From positions 11,408,001 through 11,472,000 of the forward strand of contig NC_135261.1 of NCBI RefSeq assembly GCF_964204865.1: a DNA stretch of 64,000 bases. Reading direction: 5' to 3'. Numbering within the stretch: position 1 is the stretch's first letter; the number at the start of each line of letters is the position of its first letter. Of this stretch, positions 40,165 through 53,269 are shown one piece after another. Source of the DNA: Styela clava. Lineage: Eukaryota; Chordata; Ascidiacea; Stolidobranchia; Styelidae. The position numbers and the translations under genes were made by a program. The notes below the pieces were generated by a model. The model did not search any database and was not told the origin of the DNA. It saw nothing but the letters and a program-made list of their open reading frames with translations.

Positions 40165-41281
40165 ACGACCAACTCGACTTAATAGCGCAGACATGCGGAG
40201 ATAATATCATAACAACACAATTACACTTGGATATATAAAACAAGCCCATATTTGTCTGTGATGATAGATCGTCCGGAAAAAGAGCGTTGACAATGTAGTC
40301 ATTTTTTCCTAACTCAGGCTTTTTTGTCGTTGTTTAATTGACCCCCGTGTCCATAAAATTAGACATTGTCTTCCCTAATATATATACGAATCATGGCAGA
40401 GCCCACAAACACTAAGACAGACACCTGGAAATTATACACTGTGAATAAAATAGTGTTTGCGTCCCAACGCCGCATCATCTCTTCTCCTTGTTTCGATGCA
40501 AGTTTCAATGACTTGCGCCATAAAATACATGCGTATATTGAAAAGAATTGTTCTATTCACAAAAGTCTAGTAATACTTTTCGACGTTAAGATATTATACT
40601 TGTTGAAGGAGCAACTGGAACGCGTATTTAATTGAAACATTCTACGCAAATTGTTGAAATTAACTTTGGTTTGAAGATGAATGGGGTGATTTCCGAGTGC
40701 AATTATGCCTGAACACGAGTTTTAACAAATTTTGATGATGGCTGATCTTCGGTTTTCAATCACCACTTCTTACAGGATGTAATCACAAACATTGTTTTGC
40801 TTACAATTTTTGAGCATCTATTATCTAAACAATGACATGTTTGGTTTGATTGACGTTGTCAAACGATATTTGACGCGAGTCAAAAGTCGAGTTGCACATT
40901 GGCATATAAAACTTTTCCAGAAATAGAAATATTTATGCATGAGAAGAATCCGGGAAATATTGATGATATATAGAAATTTGTTTCGAATTGCAAAAATATA
41001 TCTCAAAATCCATATTTTTAAAGGCGCCCAATATGAAACTGTCCGCTAGTTGCAGGGGATGTAGTTGAATTATTTTTTGGAGATTCAGTATTCTCGGAGA
41101 ATGATAACGTCAATCAATCAATCAATCAATCTATCGAAACATCAACATTTTGCTTCTAAAGTCTGCATACGTGTATGCAAAATAAACTGTTTGCTCTACA
41201 ATAAAGATATAAGTGTTTCATCGAAAAACAAATGTTTTATTTGTGTTTAATATGCATGTGTGGTGTTCACACTCTTTGAGG
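40165..41281. repeat. Block A, U4
   Basis: The 80-codon frame (ATG at 40393, stop at 40635) has the U5-like variants YTVNK, HAYIEKN and FDVKILY, while the LINE just before it is U1/U3-like. This points to a recombination or conversion switch near 40140-40440. Confidence 0.75.
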
Positions 41282-41732
41282 CAGGGGTAGGCAACCTAAG
41301 GCCTGCGGGGCGAGAATCCTGCCCGCGACGTTTCACTGAAATATAGTAACAAAACACCCGTTTCGACGATTATATTCTATACGTAACAGAATTTATTGTG
41401 AGACACGTGTAGACTAAATCATATTATAATCTAACAAGTAGAAAATTAATGAGCCTATAATTTCATTATAATTAGACAAATGTCAACAAAACGCAGAAAC
41501 GTTGATGCTAGGTGCAAAGGGTTCAATGGCGCCAAAAATCTTCAAATGAAATATTTTGATGCAATGTAATGAGGAAAGAAATCTATAGTCTATTCGAGAA
41601 ATGTACCACTGCTTGATTTTTATTATAAAAAGTATCATCCGTTTGATTTCAAACTTTCTAGAATTATGTGCGCCCGCCATTATTGCCACCCTTGATTTTG
41701 GCCCGCGAGCGACAAAAGGTTGCCGACCCCTG
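41282..41732. mobile_element. Complete non-autonomous hAT-like element hAT2, U4
   Basis: The 451-bp element has inverted ends CAGGGGTAGGCAACCT and CAGGGGTCGGCAACCT (one mismatch), followed inward by GGCC(T/C)GCG sequences. The flanking octamers CTTTGAGG and CTTTAGAG look like a decayed 8-bp target duplication. It encodes no transposase. It lies between blocks A and B. Confidence 0.8.
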
Positions 41733-43579
41733 CTTTAGAGATCGGGTGTGTAAGATTTTCTAATTCAGATCTATTCATAACAGACACGCATTCATAAAAC
41801 CTTCGGTACAAGTCTATTAAAATTTGGCTAGAATTTCCCTTGCATTGCGATGGCTCTGGAAACACCAGTGCACGTCACAGAAACAAATGTACGGCATCTT
41901 AACTCCAAAAAATGACAACATAAGAAAAATCCAGTTTCTAATTAATGTTCATGTCTGGCTAATACAAAAAATAAAACGAATGGACAACGGTAATAAAGCA
42001 AATCATAACTATAGCGATTAAAAAAAAACGTTACAAACTTGGCGCAAGACTCATTGCTGCTAAAAGGTCGCAAGTATGCAAGTATGCTATTATTTCGCTC
42101 ACGACCAACTCGACCTAAAAGCGGGGACAAGCGAAAATGATATTATGACAACACAATTACACTTTGATATATGAATCAAATCCATATTTGCTTGTGATAA
42201 TAGATCGTTCGTAAAAATGGCGTTGAAAATGTAGTTATTTCTTCTTAACTTAAACTTTTTTTCGTTGTTAATTGACCCTCGTGTCCATAAAATTGGACAT
42301 TGCTCTCTTATATATATACGAATCATTGAAAGGTCTACAATTATTAGAAAGACAACAGTAATTACACATGGTAAATAAAATAACTGATGAAAACCCTTTT
42401 TCTTTGAAGGAGATCACAGGTCATGGAAGTTTGAGGACCGCTGTTAGGATAGGATAGGATTCACATATTTATCCCGGGGGAGAAGAAAGCCGATAAGACG
42501 GCTTATCCATATGGCGAACCACGGCCTCTCGTCCGGTTACCATTCCAAGTCCGGTATGTGATTAGTTATATTATTTGTTTTCGAAAGCATGGACTTGGTG
42601 GTGGAGGAAGCTGTAACCGACCAGCGGTTACGTGAACCACCCAGCGACGGCGAGGAGTCCAGCAATCCTCTCGCACATAACCATCCCTGCATGGGATTCG
42701 AACCTGCGAACCTACGCAGAGTAATTAGAGGTGCGGTGGCGAGCGTATTTCTAACGCTTCACCCGTTGAGCCACACCGCCGCGCCTGTTCTAGTTGCTGA
42801 CGCGCCAACGTCGCATCATCTCTTCTCCTTGCTTGGATGCAAGTTTCAATGACTTGCGTCAGGACATACGTGTGCATAATGACGAGAATTGTTTTATTCA
42901 AGAAAGTCTACAAATAGATTTCGACGATGAGATTTTATACTTGTAGATAGAGCAACTGCACCGCGTTTTTTATTAAACATTCTTCGCAAATTGTTGAAAC
43001 TGACTTCGGTTTGAAGATGAATGAAGTGATGTTCGAGTGCAATTATGCCTAAACACGAGTTCTAACAAATTTTGATGATGGCTGATTCTCGGTTTTCGAT
43101 TATCCACTTCTTAAAGGGTGTAATCACAAACATTGTTTTGCTTACAATTTGTGAGCATCTATTATCTAAACAAAGACATGTTTTGTTTGATTGACGTTGT
43201 TAAACAATATTTGAAGCAATTCAAAAGTCGACACACATTAGCATGTTGAACTTCTCCAGAAATAGAAATATTTATGCATGAGCAGAATCCGGAAAATATT
43301 GATGAAGTATGGAAATTTCGTTCGAATTACAAAAAAAATATCTCAAAGTCCATATTTTTGAAGGCGCCTAATATGAAACTATCCGCTAGATGTTAGGTAA
43401 GCAGTTGAAATATTCTTTTCGGATTCAGTATTCTCGGAGAATGACAACGTCAATCAATCAATCAATCTATCGAAATATCAACGTTTTGCTTCCAAAGTTT
43501 GCATACGTGTATGCAAAATAAATTGTTTGTTCTAACATACGGATATAAGTGCTTCATCGAAAACAAACGTTTTAAATGT
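41733..43579. repeat. Block B with its left arm, U4 (runs into U5)
   Basis: The left arm at 41757-42010 is homologous to 6481-6690. The main part starts at 42101 and is split by the SINE. Compared with U2 and U5, about 45 bp are missing after GTGTGTAAGAT near 41757, between short AAGAT repeats. Confidence 0.7.
42445..42786 (-). mobile_element. tRNA-derived SINE, U4
   Basis: This is the same insertion as in U1, with a few point changes (for example CAGCGGTTACG near 42624). Confidence 0.85.
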
Positions 43580-44658
43580 GATATCATTTATACGGATATG
43601 ACAGCTCTTCATCAAAAATATAATAATCTTCAAAATTGGTATTTAACTCGACATTTTGTGTTTTTGCCTCGAATGCGATGGAAATTCACTTAAAATATTT
43701 AGTACTTTTCAACTTTACCATGTTGAAGTAGGATTTAAATGTTTTGAGAATTCCAAATTCCAAAATAAAATTTTCGACTCCGAGACCTGTGACGAAACGT
43801 TATGAAACTGGATATTTCAACTTTATTGGTGTTGTCTCGACATTAATTCAATCGTTATCTTTTCATTTGGGGGTTGTGGTTGGCGTTAGATATATATAAT
43901 ATATGTTTAAATGCCAGCAATTGAACAGAACATAAAATTCGTTTTTAAATTAATTGGACTATTCTACACTAATTTCTGCTTTATCATTTTGAAGGTGAAA
44001 AAATAGTTCCAACTCCAATACCACTGACAACGAGTGAAATATTCTTCGTGTGCAAAATTCATGTTCGAATAACTCATATTACAGTGTTCAATCATTATGG
44101 CTATTTCAGATACATTGTTGATGCTCATATAATCAGGGAAAATTTTTGATTGATTGACGCTGTCAAGCATGAGAACGTCAATCAATCTATGATTCAAAAG
44201 TCGTACATTTTGATTGTTAAAATAATTGTATGCGTATGCCAATAAGTAAATAATAAAAATAAAGTGTCGTTGAAAAACTGCTATGTTTTTAGTAATGCTC
44301 TTCAATTGGATGTAATAGCTGTTGACTAACTATCTTCAATCCTGAAGTTATATTTATATAAACAATGCGCACTGATGAAGTGAATAGCTATGCCGAGGTG
44401 GTATCCTATTAGTTGAAAAATAATGTACTTCACAATATAAAGATTAATTAACAATTACCATTTTACTAAATGCACAATGATGGAAGATTTAAATGAAATA
44501 AACTGAACTTTCTGTTATAACTACGGCATAGCGATTCGAGGCAAACATTTGTTGCGCTTATGACAATTTCAATCATTGTGGTCGAGACAAGAGATCACTA
44601 ATGTAACATTAAAACCCAAATGAGCTGGTGCTTGAATTTGGAGGGAGGGGAGAAATCC
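43580..44658. other. Upstream flank of gene copy 5
   Basis: It is gene-free, with the inverted repeat at about 44148-44187. The variants CATGTTCGAATAAC and GATACATTGTTG are shared with U6 (63930-63990) but not with U1-U4. Confidence 0.6.
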
Positions 44659-44666
44659 TATATATA
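44659..44666 (+). promoter_or_regulatory. TATA box of gene copy 5
   Basis: TATATATA lies 58 bp before the ATG at 44724. The predicted leader differs at one base (AGGGCTTTG for AGGGATTTG). Confidence 0.7.
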
Positions 44667-44723
44667 CAAGCGCACAACAGGGCTTTGACAAGTCGTTGTT
44701 CAACAACCTGAATAAAGACGATC

Positions 44724-47378
44724 ATGAAGATTCTATTGTTACTTCTAGGCTGTTTGGCCGTAAGTATTTGATAAATAGTGCCCTTCATGTCTTTTTATCA
44801 ATTTTGCCAAAATTATAATGTTTACAGGTTGCCAATGCCGCTTTATACCAACCAAGTCATTGCGGATATGTTACTTACAATGTCGGGCAATTTTACCGAA
44901 TCAATTACGGATGTTACAGTTTCCGAAGCTACTACTGTCCTGCTTGGTTCACAACGAAATATTACTCTAATGTTCTGAAGAGCTATCCAGGAGAGAAATG
45001 CACAGAGGATGGATTCGTAGGTAATTCAGAATTGTATCTTGATATGTTTTCCTGAATAATTTGAGAAACACACATTTTGAGGGCATGAATTTTTGTATTA
45101 TAGAGATGACGGTCGACGTTTTTGAAGCTGAAGTTAAAAAACAATTGAAAGAAGTGGCCAATAAAATATATCTTGATATGCAACAAAAATATGAAGATTG
45201 GGATGAAACTGCAACAAATCAAAATACCGAGGCAAAGAAAAAGCACGAAGACGCTATCGAGGAATATACAAAGCAGTATTTGAGGTTTGTATTTCTTCTT
45301 ACAATTTTTTCTTACGTATTCTTTTTTTAGTCAAATTACTAACATCGTGAATTTTTAGAATTACGGGATTGCAGGAAGAGTCAGAAGAAATGAAGGAGAC
45401 CAACAAGAAGGCTATTGAAAATTATAATACAAAACTAGATTCATTGTTGGAAGAGGCAAAAAAAAATTATAACGATGACATGCAGAAAAGATACGCTTGT
45501 GTGCTGGAATATCACGAAAAACTTGTCGAGAGGTGGGTTACTGTAAGTTTAAATGTCCGTTTACAAGAGAACGAAAATTCGAACCTTTCTTATTTCAGGT
45601 CTGTTACATGCTTCACCACTCGTTTAGCTAAAATAGCAGAATACAAAGAAGCTCTCGAAAAGCGCGTGACAGAGTACGAGACAAAGTATAAATGTGTCAT
45701 GGAAGCCATCGTGAAACAGAGATCTGAAGTGTTCCAAAAACTCATATACAGAGCCCATTGTAAGTTTTTCTATTCTTTCGAATTTTGCACATACTTTTAT
45801 TCATAATGGAACTTTACATCTAGGTTCTGAGGATTGGAACGAAGCAGAGGTTAATGCAGTTTTGGAGGCTTTCAAAACTAAAGAAACTCAATCATATCAA
45901 ACACAGTTGGATGAATACACTACGAAGCTAACTGCAGCTATCGCAGAACTTGTGAAAAGCTACGCATGCGCTTATCAGTGCGCTTACGGCGGAACTCTCT
46001 GTTTTGGCAGAAGTCAATTTTACACCAATTGGTAATTATAAATAAATGGAAGGTACATAGTATATATCAATATAATTCTACTCCTGGTTTTTTCTTTATA
46101 GTCGAAGTATCGGGAAATGGTGGACGTACAGAATTACCACCCAAAGAAGTTGCTTCCGTTTCTTGACCTACAAATTCCAATACAGGACAATCCAATACAA
46201 GCAACTGAAAAAATGTGAAACCGGTTAGTGCAATTCCTAAAAATTTTCCACAATTGTCTTTATGTTTCACTGAATTTAATATTTTTATTACACTTAAGAT
46301 GAAGTTAATATCACCGAACAAAAATTCAAAGAAGACCTTGATACCAAAGCTAAGACAATAATTGAATCTATGAAGAAAACATATGCTGAATGGTTTGCAC
46401 AAGCAGAAATAACTAATCAGAAGGCATTGGAGTCTTTCAAAAAGATTGTTGATGAGAGACACAAATGTTTAATAACGTATTATAAAGCAAATTGCTTAGT
46501 AAAGTAAGTGTCACAGTGAATAAGTATATCATAAGATGACATTTGGCACAATTGCTCTTTATATTTCCAGAAACAATTGCATCACAGCAGATAACTTGAC
46601 TTCCCTAGAAGAATATCAGAAATCATTAGACGAACAAAAGAAAGAAGCGATTGCAGAGTATGAAAAAAAGCTTGAGGAGCGCCTTTCTCGCGCTTCCAAG
46701 GCATACACTGACATGATTGATTGCCACGAGCAAAGGATCAATGAGCGAATTGCCAAATATGTTGCACAATATGCATCATGCCTATCTACCAGAAAGACAA
46801 AGATCGAAAACTACGAAAAGTGCTTATCGGAACGGTTTGAAAGAAGACTGAAATGCATTACAGAAAGATTGGAAAAGGTTGGCAGTGTGAAATTTTGTTC
46901 AAAAAATATGTATATATATTTATATAATTCTTGCAAAAATGTTTAGATTTCCCAACTCAGAATGGAACAGTATTTGAAACTGCTTGAATTTTATATGGGC
47001 AAACCACTCGGCAACGAAGCTCAAGCATTGTACGACGCCTACGAAGCAAAAATGGAGACGGAACTCGCCGATATAGTGACCAAGATTAAAGGAGACTGGG
47101 AGAAACATCTAAGTGATCTGAAGGAGCATTACGCTTGTGGATTCAAATGCACATACTGTGTGCAACTTCGAGAACTCAGGATCCATTATAATTATCGCTG
47201 CGTGTTACCCACGTCTTCATCTTATTGCTTTGCTTACAAGCAATTCTGGTAAGTCATAGATACGTAATTGAATTGAATCAAATTTTTTCCTGTTTAACAT
47301 ATTCCTATTTTTAGCACGTACAAATCCTACCGCATTGTCAAGTATGGCGGATGCTTCAGATATGTCAGATGTGTATAA
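44724..47378 (+). CDS. Secreted Cys-rich coiled-coil-like protein, copy 5 (11 exons, 650 aa, most divergent)
   Basis: Exons: 44724-44759, 44828-45020, 45104-45284, 45359-45532, 45599-45759, 45824-46031, 46102-46223, 46299-46503, 46571-46877, 46947-47248, 47315-47378. Against copy 1, I see Asp96Asn, Ala132Thr, Glu414Lys, Gln562Glu and Thr565Met, all in the helical regions; every Cys is kept. Intron 5 is 1 nt shorter and the exon-7 acceptor is CTTTATAG, as in copy 2. The signal peptide and all three Cys modules are unchanged. The gene looks functional and is the copy most likely to make a distinct isoform. Function unknown. Confidence 0.85.
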
Positions 47379-49786
47379 ACGCCGGCAACATCAACCGAAC
47401 GACAAGCGACCATGAAAATATTATTCATTTTAGTTTTAGATTAGGCTGATGAATTTATGCCAATTGCATTTACCATCTGATGATATTGACAATAAATTCT
47501 AAGCAAATGCAAATAGAAGTGTTACAATGTGGTTAGAGGCATCTGTAGTGACCGGGATTTGAAAGTACGTGTGGATTGAACACTATTTCTATACCTTTAC
47601 ATGTAAAATTGTATTATGTAATAACTTCAGTTACATACTTCGCAAAGCACAAAGCGCTTTATTATTCGACATGCATGCTTCATACTCCGTGTAACCCCCT
47701 TTATTTGCGACCCGGTAACGCCAGGGTGCAAATAGTAGAAAAAGCTGTTGTGTGGAAAATGCATTTCCCAAATCCTTGTTCAAGCACAACCGATTTTTTC
47801 AAACTTATCATGAAAATTGTACTTCTAAAAATTGATAACGCGAGATGAAACCTTGAGCGATGCACAAGAAAACATCAAAATGGGAAATACAGGTCAACTT
47901 GTTACGTTCAGGAATGACAAATGTTGGATGAGAAATGGAATTATAATGAAAATAATGTCTCTGAACAATCATATTATTGCAAATTCCGCAATTACGAAAT
48001 ATTAATACCATAACGATAATATTTTTGCTCCGGAAAAGAAAGTTTAAGAATCCTCACGTAAACTTCACAATCTGTTAATAATGACAATATTAAATACAAA
48101 AACACCAGTAAAATTCAAATCATGCAAATCTCAGTATTTTCCGGTAACCGGGGCTTAAATTTGAAATATTCGTTTAAATTCACATATTTGTCCAGAAAGT
48201 TTTGCAATAATTCAAGCATCTTCCAGATAAATTCAATTTTTACAGACTTGACGACATTTTTTGTAGAGTTCAAAATTCTACAAATTTTCTTCGAAATATT
48301 CGAAAATTTGAGATGTCATCAAAATTATACAATTGCGATATATTAGTCTTCTCTTCAACGATAAACTCAAATGTTTAGGTAAGGTTCGAAATAATTGATT
48401 ATTTTATAAATGAATGCAAATTTCACAAAATTGCCAATATTCGACCAACAGAAAATTCGGAACATCGATGGATGTTACTACAATTTTCATAGTGCGATGT
48501 TTTGTCTTCTATAAACCGCGAATTCTAATTTTTACACTCGGAATAGGAAAAAATCGATATAATGCGAATATCTTTTGAATATATTTAATTTTTACAAAGT
48601 TGACAACACTCAAATCTCAAAAATTGCTGGATATCACAAATATATTTTTTACCATAATACCTTCTGACATTGGTCCTCTCTCTATTTAACGCAAAATTCA
48701 GGGTCTTGAACTTGGAACCGGAATTCTTTAAATGATGCAATTATCTGATAAACATGAGGGCCTTACACAAATATATGGACACGAGAACCGAAACGAAACA
48801 ATTCACCATCAATTCCCAGAAAACCATGCAATGTGCTTAACGAAGCTGTATTTTAAAACAGCTAATGTACGATAACTTACCAGTATGTTTAAAATGTTCG
48901 TTCCAATTTGAAAATTTTGTCCGAAATCAGGCAATCCAATACACTGCGCTTTTTAGCCTAAATATGTAGACTCTTTGACTAGTTTGAAGACAGGCAATGA
49001 TATGCCAATTCATAAATTTTGTCCTAAGTTAGGCAATGTCATGCTAATTTAAAATTTTTGTCCGGAGTTTTGCAATTCCATTTTTTTGGTTAATGAAATT
49101 TATTCCACTACCAGACATTTGATATGCTCGACACTTACGCTATTAGAACTGAAATCTTCAATATGTTTTCTGTTTATAATACAGTAATAGTTTGTAACGA
49201 AACTTTCCTTATGAAAAAGCCTGCGACTTGTTCTTCGCGACTTACCGTACCTCGATGAGCAACACATCGCTTAAAAGGCGCGCTATTGCTAATTTTGATC
49301 AGGTCATCGTACACGGAAAAAAAATTCCATGAATCCCACAAAAACTTTGGAAAGGAATAAAAGTTATAGCCTTCTAGCGAACAATACAATCTTTGACAAC
49401 TGGAAATTTCAAAGCAATTGTTCCAGTATTTAGAAAAAAAAATAAAAGATTAGAAGAAAATAACAAGTACAACATAATAACAAAACAACATATTATCACC
49501 CTGATAAAACATTAGGTTCAATTTTTTCGAAATTCGGCAGGAATTTCGCTTGAATAGCGATGGTTCTGGAAACATCAATGCACTTTCTTCACCAAAAAAT
49601 TGTACGACATCTTAACGTCAAAAAACGACAACATAAGGAAATCCAGTTTCTAATCAATGTACATGTATTGTTAATATATAAAATAAAACCAATGAGCAAC
49701 GGTGAATAATCGAATCACAGTTGAAAATAAGTGAATAGAGAATTTCTGTTCACCAAATGGCGTAATTCACAGACTCCGTGTTCTTT
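47379..49786. other. Gene-free 3' flank of gene copy 5
   Basis: It lacks hAT1: near 47535 the empty site reads GTGGTTAGAGGCATCTG, as in U2. The 37-bp motif triplet is present at about 48902-49080. No gene is visible. Confidence 0.6.
47491..47496 (+). terminator. Polyadenylation signal of gene copy 5
   Basis: AATAAA lies 113 nt after the stop codon. Confidence 0.65.
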
Positions 49787-50098
49787 TCAGTTTTTTATAA
49801 AAAATGGCATTCTTGCATATTGTACTTTCTTGTTGTACCATAATGGTTCATTATAGAGATGGATATTGGCATTAGATGTTAATTCCTTATATATGTACCA
49901 GGTACAAAGTGTATCCTTAATTGTTATAAAATGAAGATTTTTTATGAAACGAGAGTTATACCATAAATTTCCTTTCAGTAAACAATGTATTTCTATATCA
50001 CGTAAATAATAAAGTTCAATGGTTTTCCAAATACTCTCTTTTGACTCATCTATGAGGTGATACAACCATTTCAGTTTTAAAAAAATAAAGGTACTTTC
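49787..50098 (-). mobile_element. LINE remnant, C-terminal part, U5 (split by BEL/Pao)
   Basis: It matches the low-coordinate part of the LINE in other units (for example 6748-7055) and is cut at GGTACTTTC, where the LTR element begins. The rest resumes at 58286. Confidence 0.85.
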
Positions 50099-51219
50099 TG
50101 TTAGCGAGAATCATAACGTGTTTCTAATTTGATGACGTTTTACGTTGTTACGCAGACGTTGCAAACGTATCGACGCAGCATTATTGCGACAGAGTCCTGT
50201 TTCTCGATTAATCCCGGGAATTCTAAATTATCGCCACGCTGCTTCGATGAGTTGGCACCTTCTGTCCTTGTATACAGTGTAATCTATTGCGCTAGGAGTT
50301 GTTTATCGTGTTTAATATTGGGTTTACTATTCGCGGTTAGGATAAACGATTCGAATTGAAGTTAATAATTGGGTTTAAAATCAACGGTTCATACTGGAGT
50401 TGTAATGTAATGTAGGGATACAGTTTAGGGTTGTAATATAGTCCAAATAGAATGATAAATACTGTTTCTTGTATTTAGTCACATAAGTTAAGTTGTATTT
50501 ACTTTGGATTATAAATTGTTGAATTGAGTTGCCTGGAGATCCTAAACATTCGGTATGTAAATATTGTTTTATCTTGTATGATTTATTCTGTAATTTAGTA
50601 TTGTGAATACTATTTTATCCTATGTGATTTAATCCGTACATAAGTGTGACATATGGTTATCTGCTAATTGGTGTGAATTGTTATTGCTTGTAAAAATGGT
50701 AATGCTGTTATATTTGATTAATTGTGCCATATAAGCTATTTAGTTTTATCTATTATTTTGGCAGAAAACCGTTCCATTAACAACGTTCCTTTACGTTCCT
50801 CATACCCGGTATCAAGATTTACGTTACGTTCCATTAACAACGTTCCTTTACGTTCCTCATACCCGGTATCAAGATTTACGTTACGTTCCATTAACAACGT
50901 TCCGTTTCCGGTACCCAGCAAGTTCTATTTTCCTGATTCATGTTCGAGATTTGATTTGAAGTGTCTGTTGATTGTTATTAAAGATATTCACCGATTTCAA
51001 GTTGAATTATATTGGGGCAGCATTTGAAATGCACAGAAGAATCTGGCGGCACTTTAACCGCTGTTTACAGACTTTAATTGCTTGAAAGCACGGACTAGTT
51101 GTAACAATTAACCGATATAGGTTTGGGGTCAGGACTGGGGTATTGGGACGCGTTTTTGAAGTCTCCAATCTCTTAATGTGCGTGAGAAGTAACCAGGCTA
51201 CATAGAATCGAGCGCAACA
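50099..51219 (+). repeat. 5' LTR of the BEL/Pao element
   Basis: It is 1121 bp, TGTTAGCGAG to GAGCGCAACA. Comparison by eye finds five substitutions against the 3' LTR (50365, 50424, 50644, 50671, 51014), indicating recent insertion. It contains two 57-bp tandem repeats (50770-50826, 50827-50883) and a partial third. Confidence 0.93.
50770..50903. repeat. 57-bp tandem repeats inside the 5' LTR
   Basis: There are two full copies starting CGTTCCATTAACAACGTTCC and about 20 bp of a third. Each copy contains the motif ACGTTCC more than once. The 3' LTR has the same array at 57831-57964. Confidence 0.9.
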
Positions 51220-51354
51220 TTAAAGTTTTCGAATGCAGGAAAACTGAAGTTTTCTATTTCGAAATCAAACCAGAGTATTGTAAGCAGCAATTGAAAGATA
51301 TCAAACTTTTCAATTGATCCTAGATTGAGTGAAGAAAGTCACTTAAAAGTCGAA

Positions 51355-52011
51355 ATGGCTGCAAAACCAGTTTCACAAGAAGAACTGGAACGTTTATTGG
51401 CTGATCTGAATGGTCAGTATAGATCAGCAGAAGAATTGATGTTGAATCCAAGAAATAAGGAGATTCTACACTCCCAAGTAAAAGAAATAGATGCAATGTT
51501 TGTGGAGTATTCTAAAGCTTATGAAATACATGTTGCAGAACTGCCAGTAGATGAAGAGGCTCAAAGAGTAGCTAAAGAATCTTTCCAGAGAGAAAGTTAT
51601 GGATATGAAGAGTTCAAAGCACATGTTGAAGAGTGGCTTTCCAGACAAGAAAGCACACAAATCGTTGAGAATCCTCCATCAAAACCACAATCTATAGCTA
51701 GTAGAAAATCATCTAATATGTCAAGACCTCGATCTGCAAGGACAGCATCGAGTTACAAAAGTACAAGTTCCAGTTACAAGAGAACTGAGGCAATAGCTGT
51801 CAGAGAACTTGCAAAATTGAAAATGAAGCAACTGTCAGAGTTGGAACAGGCGGAACGAAATACTCAAGAAATAAAATCAGCATCAGAAAGAGAAATAAGG
51901 CGATTACAAGCTATACACGAATATCAAGCCGCATGTGTAGAGGCTGAAGTGTGGGAAAGAAGCTTTAATCGCAATGAAAGGGTCCAGTTTCAAGAAATGG
52001 ACCACCGATAG
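51355..52011 (+). CDS. BEL/Pao gag, N-terminal segment
   Basis: The first ATG downstream of the LTR (51355, MAAKPVSQEELERLLADL) opens a 218-residue frame. It is charged and helix-rich, with a Ser/Arg-rich linker near residues 107-145 and a predicted coiled coil after about residue 150. It ends at a TAG (52009). In the next frame, codons upstream of 52017 continue gag-like sequence, so a frameshift near 52000 has cut gag. Gag would form the particle shell. The segment is assigned by position and composition rather than by a diagnostic motif. Confidence 0.7.
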   Translation: MAAKPVSQEELERLLADLNGQYRSAEELMLNPRNKEILHSQVKEIDAMFVEYSKAYEIHVAELPVDEEAQRVAKESFQRESYGYEEFKAHVEEWLSRQESTQIVENPPSKPQSIASRKSSNMSRPRSARTASSYKSTSSSYKRTEAIAVRELAKLKMKQLSELEQAERNTQEIKSASEREIRRLQAIHEYQAACVEAEVWERSFNRNERVQFQEMDHR

Positions 52012-53269
52012 CACAATTGGTAGAATGTGAAGCAGCACAGGCTGAAGTAAACACACCTCAAGTGGGTCAAACCAATTGTATTGTGCCTCCTAGAGAGCCA
52101 CAAGTTAGATTATCCCTGGATCCGGTCCAGGAAGTGGTTGCGGAAGTGATGCATCCCGTTAATCAAGAATTTCGAACTAGACAAGGTGGAATGAGACAGG
52201 CTAATTTGGTGAGTCCTGTAGAAGAACTAATATGCCATCACAAGATGTTGGCTCAATTCTTGCTACTATGACATCTACAATGCGTGACATGGTAGATTTA
52301 CCTAAACCCGAATTACTTTCGTTTCATGGTTCACATGAAGAATATACAAGGTTCATGAATAGTTTCAAGATAAATATTGAGAACAAGATTTCAGATGACA
52401 ATCTGAGATTGACTTACTTGCAACAGTTTTGCAAAGGTAAAGCAAGAGAATTGATTCGTCAATGTTCTGTATATCCTCCTACAGAAGGATTGACTTTAGC
52501 AAAGAGACTTCTAAGAGAAGCTTACGGAAGACCATTGTTGATTGCCAGAACTTATATGAAAGAGTTAATACATGGTCCAATGTTGAAACCAGATGATCGA
52601 GATAGTCTTCTGGATCTTTCTCATAAAATGGAAGAATGTTACCTAACGCTGTCGCATTGGAAGCAATATTCAGATCTAAATAATTTTGACAATATTGCTC
52701 AACTTTCATGTAGATTACCCTTGAAGTACCATAATAAATGGGAAGAGGAGGCAGCAGATTATGAGAATAGAAACATTGAACTAAAATTTGAACATCTTTT
52801 AAAGTTTGTCAAGAAAGCAGCAATTACGGCACAATCATCGATGGGCAAAGCTATGAGAGCTCATAAAGAGAGGGAAAAGGCTAAACACCCTCAAAAGAAG
52901 AGAATTTATGCAAATTCCACTTCAACAAGTGGTGATGGCAAACCTGAACAATCTACCGAGAGAAAAGGTACACTTGTGAGAAATAGATACAGATGTGTTA
53001 TCTGTTCAAAAGATCATTTTCTTATTCATTGTCCAGAGTTTGAAAGAAAATCTGCAAGTGAACGCGAGGCTACAATTCGTGAATTTCATATTTGCAGAAA
53101 CTGTTTATACATTGGTCATATGGCACGGCAATGTCGTAAGAATCCTGCATGTACTGAGAGAGGAGGTGGTGGCAGACATCATAGAATGCTTCATCGAAAT
53201 GTTGCAGATACTAAGCGATACTTGCAGATACTGTTTCCTAGACGAGGGAAGCACCTCTTGTCTATGTGA
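52012..53269 (+). CDS. BEL/Pao gag, capsid and zinc-knuckle segment
   Basis: A short piece in one frame (to about 52230) is followed, after a second frame change, by a long frame from 52232. Its start (PELLSFHGSHEEYTRF and following) matches the DUF1759 region found in Pao gag proteins. Near the end are two zinc knuckles: CVICSKDHFLIHC from 52994 (C-x2-C-x3-H-x4-C) and CRNCLYIGHMARQC from 53093 (C-x2-C-x4-H-x4-C). These bind nucleic acid in the nucleocapsid. The frame ends at 53269, overlapping the pol frame. Because of the frame breaks, an intact gag cannot be read from this copy. Confidence 0.85.
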
